Assembly (NCBI GenBank): GCA_037349105.1 | Contig: JAYJMM010000111.1 | Span: 744,001-808,000 of the forward strand | Direction: 5' to 3' | DNA from: Limnomonas spitsbergensis | Taxonomy: Eukaryota; Chlorophyta; Chlorophyceae; Chlamydomonadales | DNA length: 64,000 bases | Part shown: positions 23,766-36,500 of the stretch, in pieces | Layout: each line of letters begins with the position of its first letter | How positions within the stretch are numbered: position 1 is the stretch's first letter | The notes under the pieces: model-generated | Databases searched by the model: none | Told to the model about the DNA's origin: nothing | The model's input: the letters and a program-made list of their open reading frames with translations, nothing else | Program-made: the position numbers and the translations under genes

Positions 23766-25196
23766 ATGGCAAACAACGGGCCCGGTGCAGACAAAGACCT
23801 AAGAGACATGATAAGAAAAATAAACACGACGTTGAGCCTCCCAAAGGATCAACGAGAGATACACGAGGGAAACATGTACATCACTGCTATAGCAAGAAAC
23901 CCCATGCCGACAGGAACCATGTTCTAGGCTTCCCTTCACCCTGACCAGACATTGATCACCCAGTACCTGAATACCAAGGACATTGGCATTCCAACAACAA
24001 CAGAAACAGAGAGACCGGGAGACCTCGCTGATATCCCAGACCCCACCCAACAACAAGAGGGCAGAGCAAACCTGACGGGACAGCAAGGCAGCAAGAAGAA
24101 ACAACACTGGCGCAAGGACCCTACCCTCCACAGAGACAAGAAAAGACAAGGATGCTCGTCAATTACGAGCCTACGGAAAGAGATTGCGGCCCCACGCAGA
24201 AAGTGCCAGACAACAGGAACATGCCTATGTACCAGACATGACTACAAAAGGAAGGAGGCAGAGCACATTTTTGCATTTGCCAAAAGCAAAATATCAGAAG
24301 GAGAAAGGGCGGCAACAGTCATACAAGAGATGTATGGGCACACCAACCAAGTAGCAGCCATCACAGGCTGGAGGATGGTCACAGAGCCAAGCAAAGGACG
24401 CTACCAAAAAGGGAAAGACAGAATCAAGCAAATTCAATATCAAGTCACATGGCACCCAAGCATCATTGATGAATGGGCCATCCCATACCATGGCATGGCA
24501 GGGTACACACCAGAGAAGATAGAGGCTTGTTGCCGGAAGACTCTAGGACTTGGTCAAGACCTGCATGCCCACGATTGGGCAGGTGTTGCAGCATGCCAAG
24601 GTTGTTGGAACCCACACAGCCTGCAGTACGATGACGCATCGGGATGTTATGAAGACATCATCACATGCGACGTATGCTACAAGTACTATCATGTCCAATG
24701 CCTAGGTCAACCAGTGGACTGGAGACCCACCCAAGACAAATGGGCATGCCCGGCATGCACACATGCAACTAGCACCACACAAGTGGAGGGGCTGGTTAGA
24801 GTCACATGGAAGCCTAGCTGGGAACATGAAGAGATGCTCCTTACCGAAGAAAACACGGCCGCCCTCCTACGACAATGGGTGTCTGAAAACCACGACCAGC
24901 CACCAGCGAGGACCTCCGAAGGCACCATGCTAGATAGGCACTTGTCTAACATGGCCCAACAAGGGTTCCACCAAAATCACAGCAGTTGGGATACCACCCT
25001 GGGAGACAATATCCGGAAAATGATAACCTTCGATATGGAGCCAATTAACCCGCAACTGGATGCACCAACGGGAGAGTGTAAAATTGAAGTGAGAGAGATT
25101 GAGACATGGAACCCTAAGAGTACCACCCAAATCATGACTACAGAGATGGCATGCGTGTACAAGGGGAACGGCCGGTGCGTCGGGACAATCGCCTAA
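23766..25196 (+). pseudogene. LINE PHD-finger segment
   Basis: One frame runs from 23,766 to TAA 25,194-25,196 and is interrupted only by TAG 23,925-23,927. A PHD finger lies at about 24,594-24,758 with eight ligands in C4HC3 order: CQGC, then CDVC, HVQC and CPAC. A basic Lys/Arg-rich stretch precedes it. PHD fingers usually bind the histone H3 tail, so this module may have targeted integration or chromatin. After the TAA the same frame continues into the RNase H segment, so this was one protein. Confidence 0.75.
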
Positions 25197-25220
25197 GACA
25201 GACTCATCACCCTCAGAAGA

Positions 25221-26607
25221 TTGTATGAACAGGCTGCAGATGAAGGCATCCATGCTAAAGTGACGCCTCCCCCATCCTCCTTTGAAGAGGAAATGGTTGA
25301 CCTCATCATCAGACACAAGGAGGGGACAAAGACACAGACCAAACAAATGCAGGACAATTTCAGCACCCCACCACAATTCAGAGCGTTGATAGACACGCAC
25401 TTTGGCGTCTCTAAGGAACGGTTCTCTAGCCCCCTCCAAGTTAGAGATCACGCCACCACCTATTGGAGTATATACCCGAGGGACCAGGCCTTCCAAGCAC
25501 AAACAAATGCCTTCCAACACAGGTGGACAGGGTACTCACATGCCTTCCCAAACCGGGACGAACCATCCCTCGAGAAAGCAGTCCGATGGGCAGTATGGTC
25601 TGCAGATATGACCAGGGAACCGACAGCTACTATCTTGTACCTGCCCAGGGGGATGAAGTCGTCAGGCAAACCCTCATACCAAAAGTGGTTGGACAAATAC
25701 CCGAAATATTGTACAAGAATAGCTAGCACCAAGAGCTCCCCTTTCCCCCTGTGGAAAGAGGAGAGTTGGACGCAAGGAGCAACCCCGCCTCCCATGCACA
25801 AATGCCACATGGACATAATCGTTGTGTGGAACAAAGGAGCCCAGTCCGAGCAAATCGGGTGGAAACAGGATCTCCTCATCAGACTGCTCCGCACAACCCT
25901 CGCACATGTTGAAAAACACCCGCAAGCCAGGGCCAACCCCCTGCTAACCGCAACATGGACCCAACCTCCTCCCCCATGTGGGGATAGGGTGGAAGAAGGT
26001 CAAGGAGAGCTGAGCCATGCCCAGCCCATGATAGGATCAAGCTCCTTCCAACGTTCTCCAAGGGACACCGACATCCCTAGAGCAACGGAGGTAGACCCAG
26101 TGGACGCATGCAATTGCCTCCAGCAGTGGTTCCAAGAAAACAGCGCGCTGAAGCACAATTGGAGGGAGATAGCCTACACTGATGGCAGCTGTATTGAAAC
26201 CAGCCTCAAAGAAGGCAGGAAAGTTCAGCTAACTGGCGCTGGCCTCCACATCCCGAGCGCCACTCCCGATCAACAGGACATCACCATTAACCCGGCTGGA
26301 GAAGGTCCCACAAACACCATCAACAGAGCCGAACTGGCAGGGATTTATGGAGCCCTAGTGAAAAGATTAAAGACAGACCAAGATAGTTGTGGACAGCGCC
26401 ACATCCTTGTACCAAATCCGAAAAGCTACTATCCGATCCCCCATGTCTCTCACCTACCACGAGCACAGAGACCTCCTCCGGAGCATATCGTGGGCCAACT
26501 CCAGCTCATGGCGTCCCAAGGAAAAATAGTCGAATTCCATAAGGTGAAGGCCCACAACGGAGATATCGGAAACGAGAAAGCCGACGGGGTCGCTAAACGG
26601 GCAGCCA
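25221..26607 (+). pseudogene. LINE RNase H segment, broken by the 16-kb insertion
   Basis: RNase H-like landmarks lie at 26,160-26,600: IAYTDGSC (first Asp), NRAELAGIYGAL (Glu), VEFHKVKAHNGDIGNEKADG (His and last Asp). The usual third acidic motif (T-D-S) reads VPNPKS, so one catalytic Asp is lost. The frame runs into the left TIR at 26,608; the codons that follow belong to the insert. The LINE frame resumes at 42,696 after one copy of the CA duplication. Confidence 0.8.
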
Positions 26608-27060
26608 CGTCGGGGAAACTGTGCGTGGGGTGCAGTCAATGGGCAGACCCGCCGTGGGGTTACCCATTGGGGATTGTCACCACCCAGTGGGATAACCCAC
26701 AACTATACTCCCACACGGGAATTCCCACGCAGGTTACCATCGAGTGGGAAAATCCACTGCGGTGGACCCGTCGTGGGGAATCCCACACGTTGCTGACCCA
26801 CGCCGTGCATACCCACACGGGAATTCCCACGCAGGGTACCATCGAGTGGGAAAAGCCACTGAGGTGGACCCGTCGTGGGGATTCACACACGTTGCTGACC
26901 CGAGAAGTGTCCCCCCAAACGGGAATCCCACGCATGGCGCCATCGAGTGGGACACGCCACCGCGGTGGACCCGTCGTGGGGATTTCCACACGTTGCTGAC
27001 CCACGACGTATCCCCCCACGCGCGGGAATCCCCACCTTAGGCACCATCGAGTGGGAAAGG
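26608..27060. repeat. Left TIR and subterminal repeats
   Basis: After the 22-bp TIR come four or five degenerate units with GTGGACCCGTCGTGGGGA, CCCACACGTTGCTGACCCAC and ACCATCGAGTGGGAAA. They resemble the transposase-binding subterminal arrays of CACTA-type elements; that role is inferred. Confidence 0.7.
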
Positions 27061-27960
27061 CCACCGTTGTTAAGCAGGCCGGACCGAAGTCACGGACATG
27101 ACTAAAGTCAAGCAGGACCGACGTCACTAGACAGGACCCAAGTCACTACGATACAGCATGGGGGGAGCCATCCTAGCAACCATGGTCGTTTTTCCTTACC
27201 GTGATACAAGGCAAGCTACCGTGGTACCTCGATTTACCCTCGCCTTGTAAGTACTAGTAAACATCACGGCCGGTCCACGACCTTGCAGCTTCCAGGTGGA
27301 CGTCTGCATCCTTGATTTTCAACTAGTACTTGTCGCCACTAGGCGATGGCCATAGCAATGTGCTTTCGAATGCTTGTTTTAGACAGTTCAAGTGAGCTGG
27401 ATACGTTCGCCACGGCTAAAAGTTGAGAGCACCGGTTGAGATGGCATGGGTGTGATACCGATGCTGGTAGGTGGCAGCGTATAACAAAATAATCGTGTTC
27501 AACAAAGATGACAATTCATATGCCTGGAATATTCCAAGTTGACCGGTTTTTATCCTTGCTTCTCTAACCTTCACACCGTTCGGACGTTCCCTACCAGCCC
27601 CACGCGGGTCTAAACATGTACACATATCCTCCTTCTGAATTTGCGCGCTTGAACAACGACAACATCGCATTCATTCAGCCCTCTTCAAAAGACATAAGAA
27701 ACCCCATGATAAAGTGTTCATTATAAGTAACTACTTTAGGACCAAGTAAGAATAAGTACCAGATAAATTCAGACTGTTATGAGCAAGTAAATCAAAATCA
27801 GGCCATGGGTAAAACAGCAACATAAGACACCTATGAATGTGCCTCTCGGAGATCGCCAGGTTCCATCATGCTTGATGTCACTACTAGGCAAGACTGAAGT
27901 CAGACAGGACCGAAGTCACTAGGCATGACTGAAATCAGCAGGCACGACCGAAGTCACAAG
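27060..27960. other. Noncoding stretch with short GACCGAAGTCAC repeats
   Basis: Units like GACCGAAGTCAC, AGGCATGACTGAAATCAGC and CAGGACCGACGTCACTAG occur at 27,080-27,140 and again at 27,880-27,965, flanking about 750 bp with no supported gene. Confidence 0.45.
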
Positions 27961-27973
27961 GCATGACAGAAAT

Positions 27974-29794
27974 CTATGAGAAAGTCAAGAGTTCGTGAAG
28001 CACTACAACTCGTAGTCGGGGCATGTCCTTCTGGGTGAAGCTGAATTTCTGCACTCCTGAAGGGGAGGGTGCATGGGCGCATGGCATGATAGCATGGGCG
28101 CACGGGAATGTTCGTGGGCACATGGGACGGGTGCATGGGCGAATGGGAAGAATGCATGGATGCACGTGAAGGGGGCAGGGGCGCATGGGGAAGGAATGAA
28201 GGATGCATGGGCGCAGGGGAAGATCATATGGGCCCATGGGGAAGGGTGCATGGTGAGGGGTGCATGAGTCGAGGGGAACGGTGCATGGGCACATGGGAAG
28301 GGTGCATGGGCGCATGTAGCAAAACGCAAGTGTACCACATGTTTAAATTTACCTCGCCAAGTGGGTCCATGACGAATAGCCTCTCGCCCATAACATCCAC
28401 CACATCTCCGATCCAGTGGTTCTTGTTCACGTTCACAAGGAAGAAGAAAAGCTGTGTGACCTCCAGCACTGCCCATTTGAACTTCGGGTACACGTAGGAG
28501 CCTGCTAGCTCCGGGACCAACAACCCCGCAAACTGGGTGTTTGAAGGATACAACGCTTGGTAACGACGTCTCCTTGTTGCGCACCTACATAGCGGAGGAA
28601 ATAACAGATTCCCATAATTTTCTTACTGTCCAATAAGCTACTGAATTATACCGGATCAAGGCTGCATTTCTCATACGAAAGGATAAGGGCAAAGCATGAA
28701 GCAATCATATGCACTCAACAAAACATTGCAGTCTAATACAGCCTCAATACAGACAAGTGAAAAAAACATGGATGACATTAACATGAAGGAGGTTCATGTA
28801 GGCGTTCATGACATCGCACTTGAGCCATTGCCTTGGTGCGAGGCTGAGGAGGGCGCCCCATGTGAACCTGCTTTGAGTTGACTTGACGGCATCCGGCTCC
28901 ATGAAGCTCCTTTCTGTCTCAAAAGTCTCTCGCCAGGTCCCTGCTACCGCTGAGCTGACCTCAGCCAAGGTGTGCAGTTTCCATGGGTTAAGGGTGTTCA
29001 GGGGTTCAGTGTTCAGGTGTTCAGTGTCCAGGGTTCAGGGGTTCAGGGGATCAGGGGTTAAGGGGTTAAGGGTGTGCAGTTTCCAGGGATCCCCCATGCG
29101 CCCCTCTGGAACAAGCGCCTTAACCATGGATTCCAAGTGTGCGGATATCTCCAAGGTTTGTCATCTATTTTTGTCTAGCATACCGGAAACTTTCTGCAGA
29201 AGATGAGCTTGGAATTACTCGCCACTGCCTTGTGTCTTGACGGGCCCCAGGGCCTGGTCCACGACATCTGCCGCTGTGAAGCCAAGATTCTCCATGAGGG
29301 GCGCACTGCCCCTATCCACCACAGGCAGAGCGGTGCTGGTAGTCGGCTGGAGGAATAACCAGCCCAGCGTGAGCAAATCCTCCTTGCACCATCCTGCAGA
29401 GAAAATGTATCGCTGCAAGCAATCTTTTAAAAGCATACATTTTCAAAGCATGGCCCTGACAAATGCTTACATGTGTATGCCATTCCCTTGTGCCCATGCA
29501 TCCCTCCCATGCACGCATGTCCCCTTCCCATGCGCTCAAGCAATCTTCTGATGCCCCCTTTCCATGCGCTTAAGCAATCTTTTCATGCACTCTTCCCCAC
29601 GCACCCATGCGCCCTTCCCCAGGCTAATACCCAATGAACATGTCATGCAGGATGCTGATGAATTACCTGCTGCATATTGGGAGAGCCAAATGCTGCTGCG
29701 AGGTCCATCACGAGCTGCAACATGCAAACGTTCCCTCCCAATTCGTGCAGCCCCAGCCGGTAGAAGGCGTGATCAGGGCCCATGATCGAAATAC
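27974..29794 (-). CDS. Ulp1-like (C48) cysteine protease gene carried by the TIR element, probably inactive
   Basis: Likely exons: 29794-29667, 29412 to about 29,235, about 28,985 to 28,790, about 28,560 to 28,353, and about 28,054 to 27,974 (TAG stop). Ulp1/SENP landmarks are LAPRQWLKCDVMNAYMNLL (substrate-entry Trp-Leu motif), VNVNKNHWIGDVV (catalytic His), ERLFVMDPLG (catalytic Asp) and a C-terminal FTQKDMPRLRVVVLHELL. The exon that should hold the catalytic Cys (Q-x-x-x-D-C-G) is not found; a GCATGGG minisatellite occupies that interval. Ulp1 proteases remove SUMO-like tags and are repeatedly carried by DNA transposons (KDZ, MULE and some CACTA elements). Exon edges are approximate. Confidence 0.65.
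28060..28330. repeat. GCATGGGCGCATGGGAAGG minisatellite in the Ulp1 gene
   Basis: About 15 units of 13-20 bp. It sits between the His/Asp exon and the last exon. The same motif appears on the other strand at 29,490-29,630. Confidence 0.75.
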
Positions 29795-29834
29795 CTAAAT
29801 ACAGTTAGAGAAGAGCACAGATTCATGTGATTGT

Positions 29835-30255
29835 TTATATTATTGAACATGCAGCATGCCTACTCATTTGTACATGTTCATGAAGCAAGAGAACAGTCTT
29901 GCTCGTGTCGTAGGAGAGATGCTCAAATTCAACTTCGAGGTCGGAGTCGCGTGAGACTTGGTCTTGTTTCACCATTTCGAATCATACACAGGGCTGGTGT
30001 AATGCATAAGATACAAGGGGACTAATTTATTGCGCAGCTACCCAAATATTTCGAGTACAGACAGGAACTGTCAACTCCACACCAATTCCACACCCCGAGC
30101 CCGACGATAGACGCTGAATTCAGCGTCTATCGTCAGCTGTACACCCTGTGTACCCTGTTGTACGTCGATGCCATATACCCGTGTGATTTGAAGCCTGCAG
30201 GGAAGACGTCGCCCTAACCCAATTCCTTCGTCGTGATAATGTGATATCGTGCTAG
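29835..30255. other. Noncoding stretch with a perfect palindrome
   Basis: No gene is seen. The stretch contains the palindrome at 30,103-30,134 described separately. Confidence 0.4.
30103..30134. repeat. Perfect 32-bp palindrome
   Basis: GACGATAGACGCTGAA is followed directly by its exact reverse complement, with no loop. It lies about 380 bp before the satellite array and 122 bp before a protein-like frame. It could extrude as a cruciform or bind a dimeric protein; both are guesses. Confidence 0.9.
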
Positions 30256-30555
30256 ATGCCACAAGGAACGATGAATTATGAAGTTGACCTTGGATTATAT
30301 ATACGCCATGCCGAGATAGCCGAGAGTGGTGATGCACCTGACGCTTTCAAAAACAATACGCCTGCATCGGGAAGCATTATCGATCTTAATAGGAAGGAAG
30401 ATGACTCTCAGTCATTCAGCATCTATCTTGTGCCACCACACAAAAAATGCTGGTTCTTACTGGCATTTAGCGGACATTTCTCGGTGGATGAGGCAATCAC
30501 ACCATTGCATGAACATACATTTATCGAGGCAGATACCAAGCATATGTCACCATAG
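30256..30555 (+). CDS. Unidentified open frame running into the satellite
   Basis: The first 78 codons look like a real protein (NYEVDLGLYIRHAEIAESGD, FSIYLVPPHKKCWFLLAF, FSGHFSVDE). The last 20 codons are already satellite monomer sequence. Either an exon was cut by satellite growth or the satellite arose from the end of this gene. No family is recognised. Confidence 0.4.
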   Translation: MPQGTMNYEVDLGLYIRHAEIAESGDAPDAFKNNTPASGSIIDLNRKEDDSQSFSIYLVPPHKKCWFLLAFSGHFSVDEAITPLHEHTFIEADTKHMSP

Positions 30556-33500
30556 CGTGCTTTCAAAAGCCGGTCAATGTTATCTCAGTGAATGGTGTAG
30601 AATGCTTATCGCATGGCCACTCATGCCTAGAGCGGTTAAGGGAACCAACTACAACCGGGATGCCTCAGTCTCCCGCAATCCTTCGCATGCAATCACACCA
30701 TTGCATGAACATACATGTATCGAGACATATACCATGTATATGTCACCATGGCATGCTTTTAAAAGCCGGCCTATGTTATCTCAGTGAATGGTGTTTAAGA
30801 ATGCTTGTCGCGTGGCCATGCCTAGAGCGGTTAGTTGAGGGAACCAACCGGGATGCCTCAGTCTCCGCAATCCTTAGCATGCAATCACACCATTGCATGA
30901 ACAAACATTTACTGAAGCAGGTACCAATCACATATCACCATTGCGCGCTTTCAAAAGCCGGCCTATGTTATCTATCTCAGTGAATGGTGTAGAATGCTTA
31001 TCGCGTGGCCATGCCTAGAGCGGTTGAGTAAACCAACCGGGACTGGATGCCTCAATCTCCTGCAATCCTTCGCATGCAATCACACCATTGCATGAACAGA
31101 CATTTATCGAGGCAGATACCAAGCATATGTCACCATGGTGTGCCTTCAAAGCCGGCCTATGTTATGTTAGTGAATGGTGTACAATGCGTATCGCGTGGCC
31201 ATGCCTAGAGCGGTTGAGGGAACCAACCGGGATGCCTTAGTATCTCGCAATCCTTCACATGCAATCAAACCATTGCATGAACATACATTTACTGAAGCAG
31301 GCACCAATCATATGTCACCATAGCGCGCTTATAAAAGCCGGCCTATCAATATTATTTCAGTGAATGGTGTAGAATGCTTATCGCATGGCCTTGCCTAGAG
31401 CGGTTGAGGGAACCAACCGGGATGCCTCGCTCAGTCTCCGCAATCCTTCGCATGCAATCACACCATTGCATGAACATACATGTATCGAGACATATACCAT
31501 GTATATGTCACCATGGCATGCTTTTAAAAGCCGGCCTATGTTATCTCAGTGAATGGTGTTTCAGAATGCTTGTCGCGTGGCCATGCCTAGAGTGGTTAGT
31601 TGAGGGAACCAACCCGGATGCCTCAGTCTCCGCAATCCTTCGCATGCAATCACACCATTGCATGAACAGACATGTATCGAGGCAGATACCAAGCATATGT
31701 CACCATGGCGTGCTTTCAAAAGCCGGCCTATGTTATCTCAGTGAATGGTGTAGAATGCTGATCGCGTGGCCTTGATTGCCTAGAGCGGTTGAGGGAACCA
31801 ACCCGGATGCCTCAGTCTCCGCAATCCTTCGCATGCAATCACACCATTGCATGAACAGACATGTATCGAGGCAGATACCAAGCATATGTCACCATGGAGT
31901 GCTTTCAAAAGCCGGCCTATGTTATCTCAGTGAATGGTGTAGAATGCTTATCGCGTGGCCTTGCCTAGAGCGGTAGAGGGAACCAACCAGGATGCCTCAG
32001 TCTCCGCAATCCTTCGCATGCAATCACACCATTGCATGAACAGACATGTATCGAGGCAGATACCACGCATATGTCACCATGGCGTGCTTTTAAAAGCCGG
32101 CCTATGTTATCTCAGTGAATGGTGTAGAATGCTGATCGCGTGGCCTTGCCTAGAGCGGTTGAGAGAACCAACCAGGATGCCTCAGTCTCCGCAATCCTTC
32201 GCATGCAATCACACCATTGCATGAACAGACATGTATCGAGGCAGATACCAAGCATATGTCACCATGGCGTGCTTTCAAAAGCCGGCCTATGTTATTTCAG
32301 TGAATGGTGTAGAATGCTGCTCGCGTGGCCTTGCCTAGAGCGGTTGAGGGAAGCAACCCGGATGCCTCAGTCTCCGCAATCCTTCGCATGCAATCACACC
32401 ATTGCATGAACAGACATGTATCGAGGCAGATACCAAGCATATGTCACCATGGCGTGCTTTCAAAAGCCGGCCTATGATATCTCAGTGAATGGTGTAGAAT
32501 GCTGATCGCGTGGCCTTGCCTAGAGCGGTTGAGGGAACCAACTCGGATGCAGCCTCAGTCTCCGCAATCCTTCGCATGCAATCACACCATTGCATGAACA
32601 GACATGTATCGAGGCAGATACCAAGCATATGTCACCATGGCGTGCTTTCAAAAGCCGGCCTATGTTATCTCAGTGAATGGTGTAGAATGCTTATCGCGTG
32701 GCCTTGCCTAGAGCGGTTGAGGGAACCAACCAGGATGCCTCAGTCTCCGCAATACTTCGCATGCAATCACACCATTGCATGAACAGACATGTATCGAGGC
32801 AGATACCACGCATATAATGTCACCATGGCGTGCTTTTAAAAACCGGCCTATGTTATCTCAATGAATGGTGTATAATGCTGATCGCGTGGCCTTGCCTAGA
32901 GCGGTTGAGGGAACCAACCCGGATGCCTCAGTCTCCGCAATCCTTCGCATGCAATCACACCATTGCATGAACAGACATGTATCGAGGCAGATACCAAGCA
33001 TATGTCACCATGGCGTGCTTTTAAAAGCCGGCCTATGTTATCTCAGTGAATGGTGTAGAATGCTGATCGCGTGGCCTTGCCTAGAGCGGTTGAGAGAACC
33101 AACCAGGATGCCTCAGTCTCCGCAATCCTTCGCATGCAATCACACCATTGCATGAACAGACATGTATCGAGGCAGATACCAAGCATATGTCACCATGGCG
33201 TGCTTTCAAAAGCCGGCCTATGATATCTCAGTGAATGGTGTAGAATGCTGATCGCGTGGCCTTGCCTAGAGCGGTTGAGGGAACCAACTCGGATGCAGCC
33301 TCAGTCTCCGCAATCCTTCGCATGCAATCACACCATTGCATGAACAGACATGTATCGAGGCAGATACCAAGCATATGTCACCATGGCGTGCTTTCAAAAG
33401 CCGGCCTATGTTATCTCAGTGAATGGTGTAGAATGCTTATCGCGTGGCCTTGCCTAGAGCGGTTGAGGGAACCAACCAGGATGCCTCAGTCTCCGCAATA

Positions 33501-36500
33501 CTTCGCATGCAATCACACCATTGCATGAACAGACATGTATCGAGGCAGATACCAAGCATATAATGTCACCATGGCGTGCTTTTAAAAACCGGCCTATGTT
33601 ATCTCAATGAATGGTGTATAATGCTGATCGCGTGGCCTTGCCTAGAGCGGTTGAGGGAACCAACCCGGATGCCTCAGTCTCCGCAATCCTTCGCATGCAA
33701 TCACACCATTGCATGAACAGACATGTATCGAGGCAGATACCAAGCATATGTCACCATGGAGTGCTTTCAAAAGCCGGCCTATGTTATCTCAGTGAATGGT
33801 GTAGAATGCTTATCGCGTGGCCTTGCCTAGAGCGGTTGAGGGAACCAACCAGGATGCCTCAGTCTCCGCCTTCCTTCGCATGCAATCACACCATTGCATG
33901 AACAGACATGTATCGAGGCAGATACCACGCATATGCCACCATGGCGTGCTTTTAAAAGCCGGCCTATGTTATCTCAGTGAATGGTGTAGAATGCTGATCG
34001 CGTGGCCTTGCCTAGAGCGGTTGAGAGAACCAACCAGGATGCCTCAGTCTCCGCAATCCTTCGCATGCAATCACACCATTGCATGAACAGACATGTATCG
34101 AGGCAGATACCAAGCATATGTCACCATGGCGTGCTTTCAAAAGCCGGCCTATGTTATTTCAGTGAATGGTGTAGAATGCTGCTCGCGTGGCCTTGCCTAG
34201 AGCGGTTGAGGGAAGCAACCCGGATGCCTCAGTCTCCGCAATCCTTCGCATGCAATCACACCATTGCATGAACAGACATGTATCGAGGCAGATACCAAGC
34301 ATATGTCACCATGGCGTGCTTTCAAAAGCCGGCCTATGTTATCTCAGTGAATGGTGTAGAATGCTGATCGCGTGGCCTTGCCTAGAGCGGTTGAGGGAAC
34401 CAACTCGGATGCAGCCTCAGTCTCCGCAATCCTTCGCATGCAATCACACCATTGCATGAACAGACATGTATCGAGGCAGATACCAAGCATATGTCACCAT
34501 GGCGTGCTTTCAAAAGCCGGCCTATGTTATCTCAGTGAATGGTGTAGAATGCTTATCGCGTGGCCTTGCCTAGAGCGGTTGAGGGAACCAACCAGGATGC
34601 CTCAGTCTCCGCAATCCTTCGCATGCAATCACACCATTGCATGAACAGACATGTATCGAGGCAGATACCAAGCATATAATGTCACCATGGCGTGCTTTTA
34701 AAAACCGGCCTATGTTATCTCAATGAATGGTAAAGAATGCTGATCGCGTGGCCTTGCCTAGAGCGGTTGAGGGAACCAACCAGGATGCCTCAGTCTCCGC
34801 ATTCCTTCGCACACCATTGCATGAACAGACATGTATCGAGGCAGATACCAAGCATATGTCACCATGGCGTACCTTTAAAAGCCGGCCTATGTTATCTCAG
34901 TGAATGGTGTAGAATGCTTATCGCGTGGCCTTGCCTAGAGCGGTTGAGGGAACCAACCCGGATGCCTCAGTCTCCGCAATCCTTCGCATGCAATCACACC
35001 ATTGCATGAACAGACATGTATCGAGGCAGATACCAAGCATATGTCACCATGGCGTGCTTTCAAAAGCCGGCCTATGTTATTTCAGTGAATGGTGTAGAAT
35101 GCTGCTCGCGTGGCCTTGCCTAGAGCGGTTGAGGGAACCAACCAGGATGCCTCAGTCTCCGCAATCCTTCGCATGCAATCACACCATTGCATGAACAGAC
35201 ATGTATCGAGGCAGATACCAAGCATATGTCACCATGGCGTGCTTTCAAAAGCCGGCCTATGTTATCTCAGTGAATGGTGTAGAATGCTGATCGCGTGGCC
35301 TTGCCTAGAGCGGTTGAGGGAACCAACTCGGATGCAGCCTCAGTCTCCGCAATCCTTCGCATGCAATCACACCATTGCATGAACAGACATGTATCGAGGC
35401 AGATACCAAGCATATGTCACCATGGCGTGCTTTCAAAAGCCGGCCTATGTTATCTCAGTGAATGGTGTAGAATGCTTATCGCGTGGCCTTGCCTAGAGCG
35501 GTTGAGGGAACCAACCAGGATGCCTCAGTCTCCGCAATCCTTCGCATGCAATCACACCATTGCATGAACAGACATGTATCGAGGCAGATACCAAGCATAT
35601 AATGTCACCATGGCGTGCTTTTAAAAACCGGCCTATGTTATCTCAATGAATGGTAAAGAATGCTGATCGCGTGGCCTTGCCTAGAGCGGTTGAGGGAACC
35701 AACCAGGATGCCTCAGTCTCCGCATTCCTTCGCACACCATTGCATGAACAGACATGTATCGAGGCAGATACCAAGCATATGTCACCATGGCGTACCTTTA
35801 AAAGCCGGCCTATGTTATCTCAGTGAATGGTGTAGAATGCTTATCGCGTGGCCTTGCCTAGAGCGGTTGAGGGAACCAACCCGGATGCCTCAGTCTCCGC
35901 AATCCTTCGCATGCAATCACACCATTGCATGAACAGACATGTATCGAGGCAGATACCAAGCATATGTCACCATGGCGTGCAATCAAAAGCCGGCCTATGT
36001 TATTTCACTATTTCAGTGAATGGTGTAGAATGCTTATCGCGTGGCCTTGCCTAGAGCGGTTGAGGGAACCAACCAGGATGCCTCAGTCTCCGCAATCCTT
36101 CGCATGCAATCACACCATTGCATGAACAGACATGTATCGAGGCAGATGCCAAGCATATGTCACTATGGCGTGCAATCAAAAGCCGGCCTATGATATTTCT
36201 GTGAATGGTGTAGAATGCTTATCGCGTGGCCTTGCCTAGAGCGGTTGAGGGAACCAACCAGGATGCCTCAGTCTCCGCAATCCTTCGCATGCAATCACAC
36301 CATTGCATGAACAGACATGTATCGAGGCAGATACCAAGCATATGTCACCATGGCGTGCTTTTAAAAGCCGGCCTATGTTATTTCAGTGAATGGTGTAGAA
36401 TGTTGATCGCGTGGCCTTGCCTAGAGCGGTTGAGGGAACCAACCCGGATGCCTCGGTCTCCGCAATCGTTCGCATGCAATCACACCATTGCATGAACAGA

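Noticed and set aside
21639..25196. Alternative genetic code with TAA/TAG as glutamine
   Set aside because: The 2811-codon Pol and the ten-exon pherophorin gene use no internal TAA or TAG, and the LINE also has frameshifts, so decay explains the stops.
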